A DNA stretch of 64,000 bases, from positions 33,696,051 through 33,760,050 of the forward strand of contig CM039129.1 of assembly GCA_022036555.1 (NCBI GenBank), given 5' to 3'. The first letter of the stretch is position 1, and each line of letters begins with the position of its first letter. The notes beneath the pieces were generated by a model that ran no database searches, was not told where the DNA came from, and saw nothing but the letters and a program-made list of their open reading frames with translations. Shown here one piece after another: positions 10,116-20,899 of this stretch. The position numbers and the translations under genes were made by a program. Origin of the DNA: Microstegium vimineum. Lineage: Eukaryota; Streptophyta; Magnoliopsida; Poales; Poaceae.

Positions 10116-12752
10116 TTGGACAACCTAGTGACCATATTTCATGGAGGTACTGTGGAAACAGATCGTTATGGGTATATTCAGTTTTTTCAGATGCAACACG
10201 TGCTTGTGATGTTCGATGATAGGCCTTCCTTTATTGAGCTAGTTGGAAGGGCTCGGGAGGAGCTACATTGCCATGGAAACGATGATTGCATTGCAGTTGA
10301 GGGTATAGTACACCTAGATTCTCCACCCAACATCTTCAGGCGGATGATCCCAATTGGGTCTCAAGATCGGTGGGAGAACTATGTGAGATTGGTTATGAAG
10401 TCTAAGTTTCAATGTTTGGACGTGGTTGTGCGTCGGGTGTTGGTTGATCCCACCCGTCACAAGTTTTCCCCACCAATGGTTCAACACACACACTCTAACT
10501 CTCTCGTACAAGACTTTCATATGGATGTGGAGGTTGTGCGTACTGTGCCCGATGCTCAATCTGCCCCCGATGAGGTCCATATTTCTCAGGTAGTTGGAGA
10601 TGATTGTCAGACTCATGGTGTAGGGCAGATACTCCTCAGGAGAACCCTTTGACACAGAATCATCCCAGTAAGTGTCGTATTTACATCCTTCTTTGTAAAA
10701 TAACCCCTTCGTTTTATTCATTTGTCTCATTCTTTCCTTGTATTTTTTCTTATGTTGCAGGAGACATTCCTATTTATGTGGGTGTTCCACCTGTTGCTGC
10801 ACATGTCCACTTTGAAGATGAATCATGTGCCTCGAATAGTGTGGAAGTTGAAGTTATGAATGATGTGGAGCCTCATGAGATCACAAGGGTCGTTGATTCT
10901 GATGATGTCCGTCCCGTTGGAGACCTCACGGGGAGTGACATTGAGATGCCGAGGCATATTTTTCTTGGCCACCGGGATCCAAGAGTTCATGAGTTCAGTG
11001 ATCTTGCTCATTTTGATCAGGCGTACGCTGAAGGACAGGATGATGAGCTGCTAGATGCTCCTGAGGCCAGTCCTAGCATGGTAATTGAGAAGGGGAGGGT
11101 TTTCAAGGACCTCCCTGCATTGAAGAGAGGGTTGCAGCAGTTTGCAGTGCTATGTAAAATACCATACAAGGTCTTGCATTCATATGTGGGGCGGCATTAC
11201 ATAGTTGTGTGCGACAAAGAACATTGTCCATGGAGGGTTTGTGCAAGGAAACAAAAGGTCACCGGAAAGTGGAAGATCACAAATGTTGTCGGGCCACACA
11301 CTTGTGCTGAACAACTGCTCACAACGAAACATCAACAATTGACCTCTACCATCATTGCCAAGCGACTGATGGGAATATTGAAGCGAGAACTCAATATGAA
11401 TGTGAGGACAATTATAAAGATTGTTGAGGTGTTGTATGATGGTTTTGTGATAACTTATGGTAGAGCTTGGAGGGCTAAGGAGCATGCGTGGAAGATGATA
11501 TATGGGGACTGGGAGGATGGGTATGAGCAATTGCCAGTACTTTTCAATGCAATCAAAGCGGTGAATCCTGGCATGCATTATGAGTACATCCCAAAAACCA
11601 AACGAATGGAAGGATGGGCGGCAGATATTTTTCCGTGCTTTTTGGTGCTTCCCTCAGTGTGTTGAGGCTTTTAGGCATTGTCGTCCCGTCTTCTCCATTG
11701 ACGGTACATTCCTTCTTGGCAAGTACCATGGCACACTTCTTATAGTTGTTTCCTGTGACGCAAACAACGCGTTGGTTCCTTTGGCATTTGCTTTGGTTGA
11801 GAAGGAAAACAAAGACAGCTAGGGATGGTTCTTGTGACTGGTTCGGATACATGTGGTTGGTCCTGGCAGGGAGGTTGGCATCATATCTGATAGGCACCAG
11901 AGCATACTTAATGTCGTGCATGAGCAGATAGAGGGGTATCCACCTCTGCACCATCGTTGGTGCACTCGGCACCTTGCCGAGAATCTACTCCGGAAGGATG
12001 GTGTGAAGGGTAACTTTGAGTTGTTCCAAGAGACTGCTCGACAACTTGAGGGCAAGTACTTTAGGGAGAAGTTAGAGCAGATCAAAACAACAACAAATGT
12101 TGAAGGTAGGCAATGGTTGTCAATATTGATGAGAGATATGGATAAATGGACAAGAGCTCATGACGTCGGTGGATGGAGGTATGAGTTTCAGTGCAACATG
12201 GCCGAGTCAGTCCATAAATTGTTGTCGGGGATACGTGGTATGCATGTGAATGCTATTGTGTCCTTCAGCTTCTACAAGCTTGTGTGGTGGTTCAACGATA
12301 GACACACCAATGCAATGAAGTTGCATAGTGATGCACAAAGATGGGCTCCAAAACCAAAGCAACACCTTGATAAGGCAAAGGCAAGGGCTGGCACACATTA
12401 TGTTCATTGTTTTGACCATGCTATGTCGACTTATGAGGTTGAGCAAAGGGGTGGTACAACGTTCGACGGCGAGGTCCGAGAGTCGAGGAGGCATGTGGTG
12501 GTCCTCAACAATTTATCATGCACTTGTGGTGCACCAAGGCAGTACCACTTTCCATGTTCTCATTTGGTCGCAGCAGCTAGGCATCGTAACTTTGATATCG
12601 AGAGCATAATACCTCGCGAGTACAGTGTTGACAAGCTTGTGCTCACATGGAGTCCTCAATTCGTGCCTTACCGGGACGCAGGAGAATGGCCTCCATATGA
12701 CAGGCCAAAGTACATTGCAGATCTAGGTTCCCGTTGGGACAAACGGATCTAG
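10116..12752 (+). pseudogene. MuDR-type (MULE) transposase, decayed
   Basis: MULE transposases cut and paste Mutator-like elements. In order: an N-terminal acidic region; an intron near 10668-10760 (GTAAGT to TTGCAG); a MuDR-type DNA-binding segment (GRVFKDLPALKRGLQQFAV to CPWRVCARK); the catalytic core with D in FSIDGTFL, D in GIISDRHQSI and E in CNMAESVHKLL; and a SWIM zinc finger CTCGAPRQYHFPCSHL. The last frame ends at TAG, 12750-12752. Breaks: a one-base loss near 10620, a one-base gain near 11617, a TAG at about 11819 where the family has W, and a TGA about 15 bases on where R is expected. The catalytic residues survive, so it once worked, but it cannot make full-length protein now. No terminal inverted repeats were found by eye. 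Confidence 0.9.
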
Positions 12753-13007
12753 GAAGAGGACAAGACACAAGATAGATTTGGTTCAACTTCCCGGAAGGAC
12801 GCAGCGGGGGAGAGGAACCCTGTGGTAGACTAGGCCCACTATTCACGCACTTGCCATTGGCAAATTAGTGAGGTGCGAGTACTTAATTATTTTCTATGTA
12901 TCGTATTGCTTCCATTATTTATGCATGCCTCAATTTATGTTGCATTGTATTTTTCCTTATTGCAATTACATTACATTGGCTTTCATTTTTTTTGTAGGAT
13001 GGAGCAA

Positions 13008-13765
13008 TTCCACCTGCTGGACCTGGCCTACGATGGGAAGCACCGAGGACGTCTCATAGCAGGGGAGGGTCAGGTAATAATCTAAACTCCTTGTTCAAAT
13101 TATTTTAATGATACACGATTATTGCATTTACATTACATTGATGTATTCTATGCAGGGTCTTCCCATCCTTTGTCCTAGAACCAACAACGGGCCTCCTGGA
13201 GAGAGCTGGCCTAGATGTCGTCTGGTTCGCCATTGGTTGCCTATGTTCAACTCAGTGGCCCTCACTGCGCTGGTTGACAGGTATTTTCCTCGAACATTGG
13301 GTTGCTTTCTGACTACTTTATGTGATAAGATTTATGATATGTAAGCTTCTTTTGCCAAACATGTAGGTGGTGGCCAGAGACTCAGCTTTCACTTGTCTTT
13401 CGGGGAGATGACAGTTACGCTCCAGGACAGTTAGAAGATGCTTGGTCTGAGGATTCACGGTATCCCAGTGATTGGGCCCTGCAAGTCTGAGGGATGGAGA
13501 GCACGAGTGGAGGGTTTCCTTGGGCGAGACAGGAGATCGCACTTCCGGAGTTCAAATCACGTGGCTCCGGCAAGCTTTTGCACAGGGTCCTGAAGATGTA
13601 GACGACGAGACAGTTGGCTACTACTGTAGGGCATGGATTCTACACCTGTTTGCCTACGTGCTTTTCCCCGACGCTACGGGGATGCCGCGTCGAGGATGTA
13701 CATCCACTGCCTCACTGATTGGGACCAGGAGGGTCAGTACAGATGGGGCTGGAGCCGTGCTGTCG
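13008..13765 (+). pseudogene. Plant mobile domain (PMD) attached to the MULE
   Basis: Plant mobile domains occur in MAIL1-like host proteins and in MuDR and gypsy elements. Here the pieces are LLDLAYDGKHRGRLIAGEG (first exon, ending before GTAATA at about 13075), a second exon ending ALTALVDR, and a third starting WWPETQ and continuing in changing frames through GEMTVTLQDV, GIPVIGPCKSEGWRARVEGF, QITWLRQAFAQGPEDVDDET and YRWGWSRAV. Exon borders are GT-AG. Several frame changes exist in the third exon. It lies directly downstream of the transposase on the same strand, matching the known MuDR-PMD arrangement. It stops abruptly where AAA copy 2 begins. Confidence 0.82.
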
Positions 13766-14893
13766 GCGAAGATGCTGTTGCAGTACTCGCAGGTGATCGT
13801 CGGGGCTTCTTCCTAGTTCTTCTTCAACTTCTTGATGGTTCTTGCCGCACGGTTGTTCGTGTGTTCTTGCATTTTGGAGCTCTCCTGCAATTTCTTGGTG
13901 GTTCTTGAGGTTTTGCTATTTGCAGTTCTTGTACCATGTTACAGGTCACGGCTTGGTTGCGGTCAACTGCAAGTGGTCTTGATCTTTGGGAATTGGGATG
14001 TTGGGAAGAAGAGTGTCAAGTTCTGGTGCAGTTTCTTGAACATTCTTGGTTTTTGGTTGTTAGGGATTTTTTTTTATGTTTTGGGTAATTTGGCTGATAT
14101 ATTTGCCAGTATGTTCGTTTCTGCAGTGGTGTTTAGTTCTTTAATTTTGCAATTTGCATCTGTAGATGTTCCTTCTGTGAACTCCTCTCTTTCGGTTGAC
14201 GATTTGCTTTGACACGTTTCTATTGTTTATTAAAGAGATGCAACTCTCAGCTGAAAATTCTATTACATACAAGAGTAGAAGTAGAGAACTCTTTGTTCTT
14301 GATGCCTGCGGTTTAGTTTTCAACTGTTCACTATAATTCTGACTTTCTATCAATGCATCACTAAAGGATTTGCAGGATACTGAAGTTATATATCTAATTT
14401 GTCATAAAAGCATCTGTAGAAGTCAAGTGTTGGTTAAATTTGAAAGAACTTGTTTGGTGTCAATGCCGCAAGCAATTGTCTGTTTTTTCTTAAAAAGTTT
14501 GGTACAAAATATCTGGATTTCAGGTGTGAATGAGCCTGTAAGTTCATTATCCTGATTAAGAAATCTTGACCTTCGATTCTTGTGGTTAATCAGCCTAGAT
14601 GTGCTCCTTAGAAGTTTCTCCCACTGTTGGTAACTAGTGCGCTTGTTCCTTATATTCATCTGGTCATAATGCTCAAATTGCTTAACTGATTTTTAGTGGT
14701 CTATTAACTCATACTGAATATCAACCATCTATGATTGCAGACTCCACATGTTCTACTCTTTGTCAGCGAAATTTCTGTTGGCAGAGATCACAAATGTCAC
14801 ATAGTTTTGGATGACCAAACTGTTGACAGAAATCTATGCCTGTTGCGGCATCTTGAGGTCCAATGTTTCTGCACTGTTAGAATGTAGTTAAGT

Positions 14894-15474
14894 TGTAATA
14901 CGTCCTTGGACGTATGGGGGTGATTGGGCTGTGGAAGGGGGTGGCGGCGGCTATGGTGGAGGGTGGCTAGGGTTTGGTGGGCTGCCCAGCAGGGGGCTGG
15001 CGCAGGGAAGGCAGAGGGCGGCTGCTGCAGGGAGGAGGAGGAGAAGACCGAGGCTTAGAAGGGCGGATAGAGGAAGGAGCAATAGCTCTTTTCTTACTTA
15101 ATCTCAATAGAGTACATCTCCCCTATATTTATAGTCTCTAATAGACTTGACTCCCAAGCAACTTACGAAAGGATTCCTTATAGATTGGATCTCCTCTTTC
15201 CTAATCTCTTTATCATTTTCCTAACAAACTCTACCTATTATTATTCTAATAATACCTCCTCTACTCTAATATGGAAATCCACCGAGAGAGAGAGAGGGAA
15301 ACTGCATAGGGAAGGAAAGGGGCGCGGCCTCTCCGCGTGGCTCCCCCCTACGGGGCGCTGCCCATTCAGCCTGGGCCGGTCCCTGCTGGACCGCTTGGGC
15401 CACCTGCTCGGCCGCCTGGGTCTTCTGGTGGCCAGCCTAGGCCCCTCCTGGTCCTGCTGTCTGGGCGTGTTACA
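14894..15474 (-). mobile_element. Solo LTR (581 bp) in AAA copy 2
   Basis: Ends TGTAATACG..GTGTTACA with a perfect 5-bp duplication TAAGT (14889-14893 and 15475-15479). On the - strand a TATA box (CTATAAATATAGGGGAG) is followed by a pyrimidine/purine LTR-like leader, which gives the orientation. No internal domain. Confidence 0.92.
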
Positions 15475-16184
15475 TAAGTTGTTATGTTTCTTTGGCTTCT
15501 TGTAAACAGTTTGTTGCATCTTATTCATTGTTTTATTCTGTTTGAGTGTGTAGTACACTTGCTCTTACAGTTATTACTTTTTCTTTGACAGGTTGACGGT
15601 TTCCTAGGAAAGATAGAAAGACCAGGAGAGCACAAAGCAATGAGTGAGTTAAAATTGAATTCCTTATAAACTGGGTATGATTTGCATACTAAAGAGCAAG
15701 AACATGTAACCGTTCCTGGAGCCACAAATAGGCCATTGGACCTTGCCACCTTGGTGATGCCGTTATTCGAATGTTTCCTTGCAGGCGGGCTTCTAAGATC
15801 CCCTGAACTAGATAAATTTGTGTCCACTCACTAGCTCTTGCCACTGATTATTAATTGGAGATTAATGGTGAGTGCTCCTGATGCATTGAGTAGAGAGAAG
15901 ATTTTAAAAGTAATACTATCCAAAGAAATGCTGGCACCAGATGTGGACCTCAAATTAGTTGCCAGTATGGCTGGTGGATATTTATGGTCGACTTGAAGGT
16001 ATGCTGACATCCGTGTGGCTTATACTCTTCTGCTGGGAGAGAGAGTTGGATATTTACCATTTTGTTTCCCTTCCCTACAGAATCTGTGTGTAACTGCAGC
16101 CTTTCGCCTCCTCGATGAAATCATGGAGGAGAAAAAGGTGTGCACAGAATCTCTTTCTTTGCTTAACCATTTTTCGACGCATCT

Positions 16185-16472
16185 TGCAATGTACAGGGTA
16201 TATTTAGGGATAACTGGGGATAATTAGGCATTAAACTTTGCCTAGAGCTTGAGGCCTTATGTTTTGTCTAGAGCTTAGAGAGATTGAGGGGGACTAGATT
16301 GTTTCATAATTCATTGCTTAATTCTAATGACAGACCTTACCTCTTTTTATATAGAGAGGAGACTAACCCTAACCCTAACTTAACGGCTAAGCTAATTACT
16401 CTTGGGTCTCTTGGGCCACTACTGACGCTTGGGCCTATTGGGCCGGTGGCAGCCCCCTGGCTGCCCATGACA
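16185..16472 (-). mobile_element. Small solo LTR (288 bp) in AAA copy 2
   Basis: Begins TGCAATGTACAGGG and ends GCCCATGACA. The 5-bp duplication CATCT lies at 16180-16184 and 16473-16477, and copy 1 has the empty site. On the - strand, CTCTATATAAAAAGAGG is a good LTR promoter. Two telomere-like CCCTAA units lie inside. Confidence 0.9.
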
Positions 16473-16847
16473 CATCTCTTCCCCTTCATCCCTTCTAGTG
16501 GCTCTTAAGTCCCCTTTTGTATCATACAGGAGAAGAGTTTGGCGATTGCTGAAGGTAGGCCTGAGCCTCCATTGTATGGAACCAAGGACATTCGACCACT
16601 TGAAATGGATGACTTCAAATTTGCGCTTGGCCAGGTGAGGGAATCATGACTTATTTGCGGCACACTAATGAATTAGCATCATGATTTAAGAAGAGGTCTT
16701 TCATCTTAGCTTCCTATATATGAAGTACAGAATAATCAGCTGAACAATTTACTGTAGGTGCATGCCAGCTTTTTGCCTAATTCAAGTACCATGGACGAGT
16801 TTATAGAGTGGAACAACAAGTTTGGAGATGGGAGTTTAAAACTGTAG

Positions 16848-18048
16848 CAAACTCTGAGCTACTTCATGTTGTTGAACATAGAGCAACAAACAGCATTTGT
16901 ACAGTTGCTATATAGTAACCCCTGCAAGTCAGTGTGCCCCAGTCAGTTGGGGGTTTTTCTCTGTTCCAACATTCAGGAGCAGCCGATGCTCCTGGTAATT
17001 AGCAGACAATTCACTGAACTATTTGATACAGTGATAGTGAGGATTGACATGATCTATAGCCGTTCGGTTCTCCCACTAATTCTAACAATTGGTAAAGACC
17101 TTGTACAGTGACACGGAAATAACAAAATCAACATGAGTCTGCCGATTTAATTGATTGTAATGGTTAGTGGCTCAATATTAACCACAAGCCCTGGTTGCAT
17201 ACATTTTTTTTCTTCTAGATCCCCCCCCCCCCCCCCCCCCCCTTCCATTTCCACCGTTGCTGTGTTTTCCCTAAGAGAAGAGGATATCACTCTTTCTTTT
17301 TGTCGTTTTATGCCTTCGGCCTTTTTGTACACAAAACCTCTTTTCTTTCCTTAATTGAGAGACAAAGCTTCTGTTCTGCCAAGTTTTATTTTTAAAAGTA
17401 TGGGAGGGAATAAAGCTTGCTTTCAACCGGTTTTCTGTACTCCCTGTATGTTTTTACATTACATTTTTTTACTGTAGGTTGCATATAATTTTTATGTAAT
17501 TTGGAAACTCTGTAACCCTTGCATAATTGCAGAAGCTGGAATGGCTGAACTTATGAATGACAACTTGTTTGCCACCAACTTCTGTAGTGGTACAGATGCC
17601 AAAGTTGGAACTGAAATTATGAATGTCATACTCTGTTGTTGGATAGTCCTGAAGTTATGAATGGCATACTCTATTGTTTTTCTTTTCTTTTTCATTTCTG
17701 AATTGATGCATTACAACATTACAGTACCATGCATAGGATAGGATGGAAGCTAATAACCTGACAAGTAACAGCTCGTTCACACCTGCCTTTCATGAAACCA
17801 GTGAGCAGTAGTCTGAACCCAAACTCTCTGCCTTTCATGTCCATATGTCACACCTGCCTGCTCATACTGGCTTATGGTTCAGTAAACAACTTGAAAATGC
17901 GCATGCGTTTAGAGATTCAAAGAGATTAACAAATTGACATAAGTTCAGTAAATTAATTAGTGTTTTCTTTGGATCTAATCCATACGTTCATCGAGTGTCT
18001 AACACTTTTTTGTTCATTTATTTTTTGTTATGTTAACAGTGAAATGAA
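16848..18048. other. 3' flank of AAA copy 2 with a run of 22 C, no gene
   Basis: Matches the flank of copy 1 to about 17110 and again near 17740-17775. A run of 22 C spans 17221-17242. The stretch after it, through the words CTTAATTGAGAGACAAAGCTTCTG, resembles the 3' tail of grass LINE elements; a similar tail occurs near 32765. Beyond 17780 nothing is recognised. Confidence 0.5.
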
Positions 18049-19204
18049 ATGGATCCCAAGAAAAATAGCGAATGTCTCACAACATTAGGAGTCCTTACAT
18101 CTGTTGCAGATAAAGGTAACTAAATATGTGTTTCTTTATTTGTGTATGTTTTAATATAACCATTATTGTATTTAGCCCCAATCTATAATTATTATTTTGC
18201 ATCATATTTAGAGAGGTTGGATGAAGACCTGAAGGAGCGCAAGAGGCAAAGAGAAAGAGCAAGATTTGCATCAATGTCTGAAGAGAGAAGGAACCAACTA
18301 AACAAAAAGCGTCGTGAATTATACCAGCGCAAAAAATGTGATGCTACTTTGAATAATATTGTTATATATGTAACAATGACTATGTTCCTCATCTTAAGTT
18401 TTTTTTTGCAGTGGGTAAAAACATAATTAGTTTATGTGCAGAAGTCATTGACCCTAGCCCACTTAGAAATAAAAGGGATAGAGCTCGCCGTTCGTCAATG
18501 TCTTCCAATAAAAAAGAAGAAATAAAGAGAAAGCGTCGTGAGTCGTACCAAACAAAAAAGGAGCCATCAAGAAACTTGGAAAATGAGAGTCCTGGTAACT
18601 ACGATTCAAATGCATTTTTTTGAAATATTATTTTTATTTTTTATCATGTGTGATTAGGGGTAACATACATTGATGGGGTTTTAAACAATATGTAGGTGAC
18701 AACCCATCAATAAAATATGATAACAACTATGACTTGTAAATATTTCCATGTTTATAGTAAACATATAAGGTGTATACTATAGAACATTTAATGGATGCAT
18801 TCTACAAAATATATTTAGTTGTGTATTTTCTTAATTTGAATAATAAAATTGATTAAAATAAGTATCGGGATCAACATTATTAATTTGTGCATACACTATA
18901 ATGAAATTCCACTAATTAAAAATTGTTTTATTATCTGTATTCCAAGCCTTAGATCAAATCTCTCCAGCCGATAGTGCATATATGCTCAGAGCGGGAAAAT
19001 GCACTTTACAGTCGAAAGTGGTACAAAAATATGCCACCCGAGAAGAAGAAAGCTAGGAAGGAACGTGAAAGGTCGTATAATGCAACGATTGAACGAAAGG
19101 AGGCAATGAGAGCCTCTTACAAAAGACGAAAGGAATTTCGTGCCAACACTCTACATCCAGATTCCATTGCTATGGAAAACCCTATGTATATCCCTTCCCC
19201 ATAA
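18049..19204 (+). CDS. Small spliced basic protein with a three-fold K/R-rich motif
   Basis: Function unknown. The ATG at 18049 starts MDPKKNSECLTTLGVL; a donor GTAACT lies at 18116. A second exon begins after an AG at about 18210 (EERLDEDLKERKRQRERARF), a third after TTTTGCAG at about 18412, and a last one of open frame ends at TAA 19202-19204. Three times the same unit appears: a basic stretch, then SMS or NMP, then acidic/basic residues, then RRE.Y..KK (ASMSEERRNQLNKKRRELYQ; SSMSSNKKEEIKRKRRESYQ; KNMPPEKKKARKERERSYNA). Similar units occur in the N-terminal region of plant Helitron-encoded proteins, by recall only, and a Helitron-type 3' end lies 0.9 kb downstream. Exon joins are tentative, and the third-to-fourth exon connection is not certain. 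It could be a host gene or a Helitron remnant. Confidence 0.5.
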
Positions 19205-20111
19205 TCAATGTAATGTTTTCTATTTAATAATTTTGTATAAACCTTAGAATTTTATTGATGTTAGTGTTAAAAAACATAATATAGGACAACCCACTAGGTA
19301 CTCAATCAACCTTCTATGTTATATCATTTATTATATTGGCATTGGCATGTTAACCATTATTAACTATGCTATTTGAAATTGATTCTGCAAAAACTGCCAG
19401 TTCTGCTTCTAAGAACTTTTCAAGTGATTATTTTTTTTAAAATTCCAAGTACCTGATTATTTTTTAAAAATTCCAAGTACCATGGGTACATGTTTAATAT
19501 AAAATTAAGCATCATTTGTTAATCTATTGGTATTCTCATTTTTTATGTTGAATTCTGCAACACTAAAAAGGTTGGAATTCTAATTTAGATAAAGTGTATT
19601 TTTGATTGGTTCAGAGATACATGCTAATTGTAACTATAGCAGTAGTAAAAAAAATCTTAAGATAGGCTAATTTATGGAGTTTTTAAATGCATTTTTTTCA
19701 GAAATCGTCCATACTTCATGACCAATAGCAGGTTGGACATAAAGATTTGCACTTTTTCATCAATATTACTTTGAGTTGCCATAAAGGTTGTAAGCGAGGT
19801 TGAGACAACATCTTTGACTTGCGAAAAAGGTTGTAACTGAATTAGCAATTCTCTACAACTGGACATACCTTGTTTCATATTTTGTTTGGTGTTAAGGGTT
19901 CAATTGCAGCCTGTTTCATATGTCCGATTAGAATATTACTTAGGTTTTAACACTCTATAAGTGAGACAACCATTTATATTAGAGATCTTTACACTTTCAC
20001 AAAGAAATCATTAAGAATCAAAGCTATTTTGTTTGAAGTGCAAACCTCAAATTGTGTTTGTCGACCTTAGACTTTAACTGACACTTGGTCCCGATGAGAA
20101 CAATATTTTGT
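19205..20111. other. AT-rich, no gene seen
   Basis: A short direct duplication (GATTATTTTTTAAAAATTCC and a near copy, about 19424-19485) is the only structure found. Probably the interior of the Helitron-like unit that ends at 20141. Confidence 0.4.
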
Positions 20112-20141
20112 CCCCGTTGCAACGCACGTGCACGATCCTAG
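20112..20141 (+). mobile_element. Helitron-type 3' terminus
   Basis: The sequence CCCCGTTGCAACGCACGTGC, then a short spacer, ends in CCTAG followed by T. This fits the grass Helitron end: a hairpin rich in GTTGCAACGCACG, then CTRR and an A/T target. The matching 5' TC end was not found by eye. Confidence 0.7.
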
Positions 20142-20899
20142 TAAATCATAATCATAAGACCGGACTTCATGCTTAGAGCACGGCATTAAGGAATACATAA
20201 TTCTTTTATAATAATGTTTATGGTCCCCCCTACGTCCATAAAACAATATACAATTATCAAAATAATATCAAATTAAAGTATCTTAAGTTCAATTAGCAAA
20301 GTAAAAAATATGTTTATAATATCAAATAAACATTTGTTTATGTTATTACCTATATATTTGTCAAAAAAATTAACACGTTAACAAAGAATACATTTAGAAT
20401 TGTATTTTGTGCTAGCACAGATAGATAAATAAACATCAAAAGTATTGTAGGAATAATAATACCAAACTTTTAAAAAATCGATGTACTACCTCCATTCTAA
20501 AATAATGTAATTCTAGAATAATGTCATGGTTTAGTATAACAAATTTAATTAATTGTAGATTAAAAAGTATAAATATTTTTTATATGAAATAAACATCATT
20601 TGATTAATTACGAATGTATTTTCATAATAAAATAATTCAGAGCCATAAAGATGAATACTATACGGCCGTGAAGCAGTTTACATAGTTGCATTCTTTAGAG
20701 GATAGCGGTTGTGTATGAAACTGACAGGTGGGCCCACCCCTCTCAATAAAATCCCCACCGGCTCCGCCATTTTTCAAACAAACAGAAAATATCATAAACA
20801 GAATCCACCGAGGCTTCGGCTTCGGCTTCCATTTCCGTTCCCTGAAAGCGAAACGAACCCCCTCGCCCTCGTCTCGTCGCCGTCCGGCTGCCAATCGCC
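20142..20899. other. Upstream region of AAA copy 3
   Basis: AT-rich to about 20660, with one Stowaway-like left end at about 20487 (CTACCTCCATTCTAAAATAA) that has no clear partner. Close to the gene the sequence turns GC-rich and carries GGTGGGCCCACC (about 20728), a TGGGCC site-II-like promoter word. No TATA box is convincing. The leader before the ATG at 20900 is rich in TTCGGC and TTCC. Confidence 0.45.

Larger units (their letters stand above)
13766..16847 (+). pseudogene. FHA/AAA-type ATPase, copy 2, internally deleted
   Basis: Recognisable pieces against copy 3: the end of exon 1 (to 13792, AKMLLQYS), intron 1, FHA exon 2 (14741-14857, open, with the phospho-binding arginine in SVGRDH), then a jump from intron 2 to the end of intron 21 (about 15524). 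Exons 22 to 26 follow at about 15592-15784, 15863-16000, 16081-16137, 16530-16634 and 16758-16847. Exons 3-21, including Walker A and B, are absent. Exon 22 has a one-base loss giving an early TAA; exon 23 lacks a base near its end; the final exon stops early (SLKL then TAG). Intron 22 begins with GC, as in copy 1. Two solo LTRs sit in it. The 5' end is fused to PMD sequence, with no start codon of its own. Confidence 0.88.

Noticed and set aside
16365..16380. Telomere-like CCCTAA repeats
   Set aside because: Only two units, inside a small solo LTR; not an interstitial telomere array.
20487..20670. Complete Stowaway element
   Set aside because: A left end is visible but no inverted right end follows.
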